The notes under the pieces were generated by a model, which worked only from the letters and a program-made list of their open reading frames with translations, was not told the DNA's origin and searched no databases. Position numbers and translations under genes: made by a program. 64,000 bases of DNA, taken from Strigamia acuminata (Eukaryota > Arthropoda > Chilopoda > Geophilomorpha > Linotaeniidae). The stretch spans positions 22,003,060-22,067,059 of the forward strand of contig OX442314.1 of NCBI GenBank assembly GCA_949358305.1. Reading direction: 5' to 3'. Every line of letters begins with the position of its first letter. The stretch's first letter is position 1. Positions 61,516 to 64,000 of the stretch are shown piece by piece.

Positions 61516-64000
61516 AGCCATGGAATAGGAAAAGAAAACATTTGTTCAATATAGTTGAGCTTGGGTAATGTGTACCGACTTCCCTTTTCAGAGAACAGAG
61601 GCCCGAGCCAATTGAAATTGTGGGAAGATTCTTAAGAAGGCACAAACCCAGGGAAAATATAATTTGTACCGGGCCAGTCTTGGCAATTGACTTTGTAAAG
61701 CAGGTTATTTCTTTTGTCAATAGACATTGTTAGCATCAGCATCAGTATTAGTGAGCAAGATGAGTTGAGGAGAAGTTACCCTTTCTGCTTTTCATTTTCC
61801 TGAGCCAAATTGATTTGTGGTTTGGCTATTGACTTAGTGTTCCGGTGGAAAATGAACATTCCTCGATGAAGTATAAGGTCCAGCGGTGAAAAGCCCGCAG
61901 ACATTGGAATTCTCAATGCTCTCATTGTCTTGGTCCGCTTGTCATGGTTGGGCTTTAGGGATGTGAGAGCTGGGTCCATTATGACATACCAAGTCGTAGT
62001 AGCACATGAACCAAAGTGACTTGTCCGTTTCTGCTTGACTGAAGCTCTTCACTAGTTTAATGGTCTATCTCCCTTGAAGTGACATGTTTCCTTTTTTTTT
62101 TTGTTCTTTCTATCTTCTTTCTCTTCCCTTTTCGACTTCGTAATCAAAATGCGAATTAGTTTACCTTGTGGTAAGTTTTGTCACATTGTGTTTGAAAGTT
62201 GAAACAACAGGATTTAAACCGAGATTAGGGAGGGTTCACATGTACTTCGAAATGACATCGCTGCTTGTGAAATATGCAGATTTGTTGAGGATTTTGGAAT
62301 AGGATTATTTCTTATTTTTTCTTAAGATTGTTTTTCACAGCCAATCACGTAATGTCAAATCTTTGCAATTTTTTTGTTTGAAAGTAAGAAGATTCAGATC
62401 GGTACATGTGGGGAGGGGTGGAGGGGATTGTTTGTTGTGTTTTTAGTGCTATCTCTTGATGGGAATTGTGGCATTGTTGTTGCTGGTTGTTACTTCCGCC
62501 ACATGGATGGTGTTGGATTGTCTTCTTATACCATGTTCACACCAATGGATCGAGTTTGGCTGGATCTGATCGGCCCTATCAGATCCAACTGAACAGTGTT
62601 CCAATATTCACTTGGATGGAGTTGTGTTCACACCAAAATGTGATTCAATCAAACCAAACCGGGTTTTAGTAGCAACAGGTTTTGGAAACATCTCACTACA
62701 ATGGCTGCCATTTTATTTTCGAATAATGTGCAACAATGGAATGCTAGACTCCTGACATTATTTAATGAATTCCAATCCGAATCCATTCGTCGAATCGAGT
62801 TGTGGGAACTCCATTGGCGAACGGAGTTGTCTGGCACATGGATCTAGATCCGTTAACGGAGTTCAGTGTTCACACCAATCTTGGATCTAGATCCGCAGCT
62901 TCGGGTGAGATTCAAAAGCTTTTGCCGATATGCAGTCACCATGTGCAAAATGGCGACGTATTTGCAGGTGTGAACATGTCTGAAGCCAGGTTGCCATATC
63001 CTTTTTGCAAAGGTGATAGTGACGAGTCGCAGAAACTATTTCCATTTCAGCGACGAGCGAAGTTTGCGACAATTTTGCCGGTTCGCAAAGGTTTAAACGA
63101 TTAAACATTTTCGCGAGTTTAGCATCACGCTTTCGCAGGAAATTCGCAGATATGGAAACTAGGCTTTATGCTAATGGAAGGGCTTGACTCTGTTGCTCGG
63201 ACAATGGAAATGAAGCTTTTGTCCTTTCCAGATGGGAGAAATTTAACGAGAGAACAGAAAATAAAGTAAAATCAGAAAATTGCACAGTAAAATAATCCAT
63301 ACGTATTCGGAAATGTTGAACAAATTAATCAAGTGAAGCCAATATTGTACGAGCATTTTAGGGGTTTAATTTATTTTTGTAAACGCGAGAACAATGGTGA
63401 TCTAGGTGAGACTTTGCCTTTAAAAGCAGCAAGTCATTGTATATGTTGTAGGGAAAGGGTATAAAATTATTTTTAAGTGCAGATTTGTTGGCCTTTAGTC
63501 GACTTTAACAGGGCTGTTGGTAGGACAAGTTGTTTCCTAACAAAAATTCATACCTCTTTATTTCCTCATTAAAGGCTGAACCTGATACTGTACTGAATTT
63601 TTTATACCGCATCTATTCTTTTTATCGACACGAAATGGCAGCTAATGGTGGCATTGTCTTTGAAATATGGTAACTACTAACTATAAGACTGAATTGGATT
63701 CAAACGAGTTGGAATTTTTGACATTTAAGCATAATGGTATACATTTGAGGTTTTAGGGCCGAATATTTCAGGGAACAGGAGGGGAGGGAGGGAGGGAAGA
63801 GGGGTCGGTGAATGGAAAGGAAAGGAAAGGAGAAGGAAAGTTTTCTCCATCAACTGAAACCATAGTGATTGTTAAGGACTGATAAACTTAGTGGGGGAGT
63901 TGGTACTTTCTTTTTCTTTTTGTGCCATTTGGTTTTGCAAGTTCTCTTGGCTGGAGCCCAAGATGGCTGCAATGCTGAATGAATGAGTAGCATTTCAAAT

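Larger units (their letters stand above)
51913..64000. other. Presumed intronic/intergenic DNA
   Basis: 12 kb with no supported exon. It contains the repeats listed separately, plus simple runs. 54200-54960 has higher GC, short purine tracts and a possible donor (GACG|GTAGGA) near 54949, so it may be a promoter and 5' noncoding exon. 62500-62960 is rich in mutually inverted GGATCTAGATCC and TGTTCACACCAA words and is probably a decayed inverted-repeat transposon. Confidence 0.4.

Overview
This is eukaryotic, AT-rich genomic DNA. Protein-coding genes are split by mostly short GT-AG introns and separated by transposon-filled intergenic and intronic DNA. The gene families (a CYP2-clan cytochrome P450, Cdc37, a TMEM16/anoctamin, RBM28), together with a Ty3/gypsy-type element, hAT elements, many MITEs and a 5S rRNA-headed SINE, suggest an invertebrate animal, most likely an arthropod. 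I cannot name the species from the sequence.

The left third (1-20.8 kb) is gene-dense. It holds a broken copy of a GBF1 Sec7-domain segment (+), an 8-exon P450 (-), a 10-exon Cdc37 (+) divergent from it, a 23-exon anoctamin (-) convergent with Cdc37, a small unrecognised one-exon gene (+) and an 11-exon RBM28 (-). I followed reading phase across every exon junction of the four main genes. The totals close in frame: 523, 368, 1005 and 670 aa.

The right two thirds (20.8-64 kb) contain almost no coding sequence. They look like an intergenic stretch followed by long 5' introns of a gene running off the right edge. Two short exons at 28.4 and 51.9 kb each begin with ATG and end at a phase-0 donor, as alternative first coding exons would. 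This territory is full of mobile DNA: an 11.4-kb LTR retrotransposon with 610-bp LTRs that look identical (30.4-41.8 kb), four copies of one TA-flanked MITE family, a pogo-like MITE, a fold-back element, one hAT inserted inside another, two 5S-derived SINE copies, a 25-copy 31-bp minisatellite, and a 500-bp inverted-terminus element that has captured a GC-rich piece of cytoplasmic dynein heavy chain.

The most novel system is the LTR retrotransposon. Gag and Pol are joined by a canonical -1 slippery heptamer. Downstream of Pol, in the env position, lies a third large ORF without signal peptide or membrane anchor. That ORF has no ATG near its 5' end. A 216-nt GT-AG intron joins it, exactly in frame, to a small upstream exon that does have an ATG. 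The captured dynein fragment is the second notable find.
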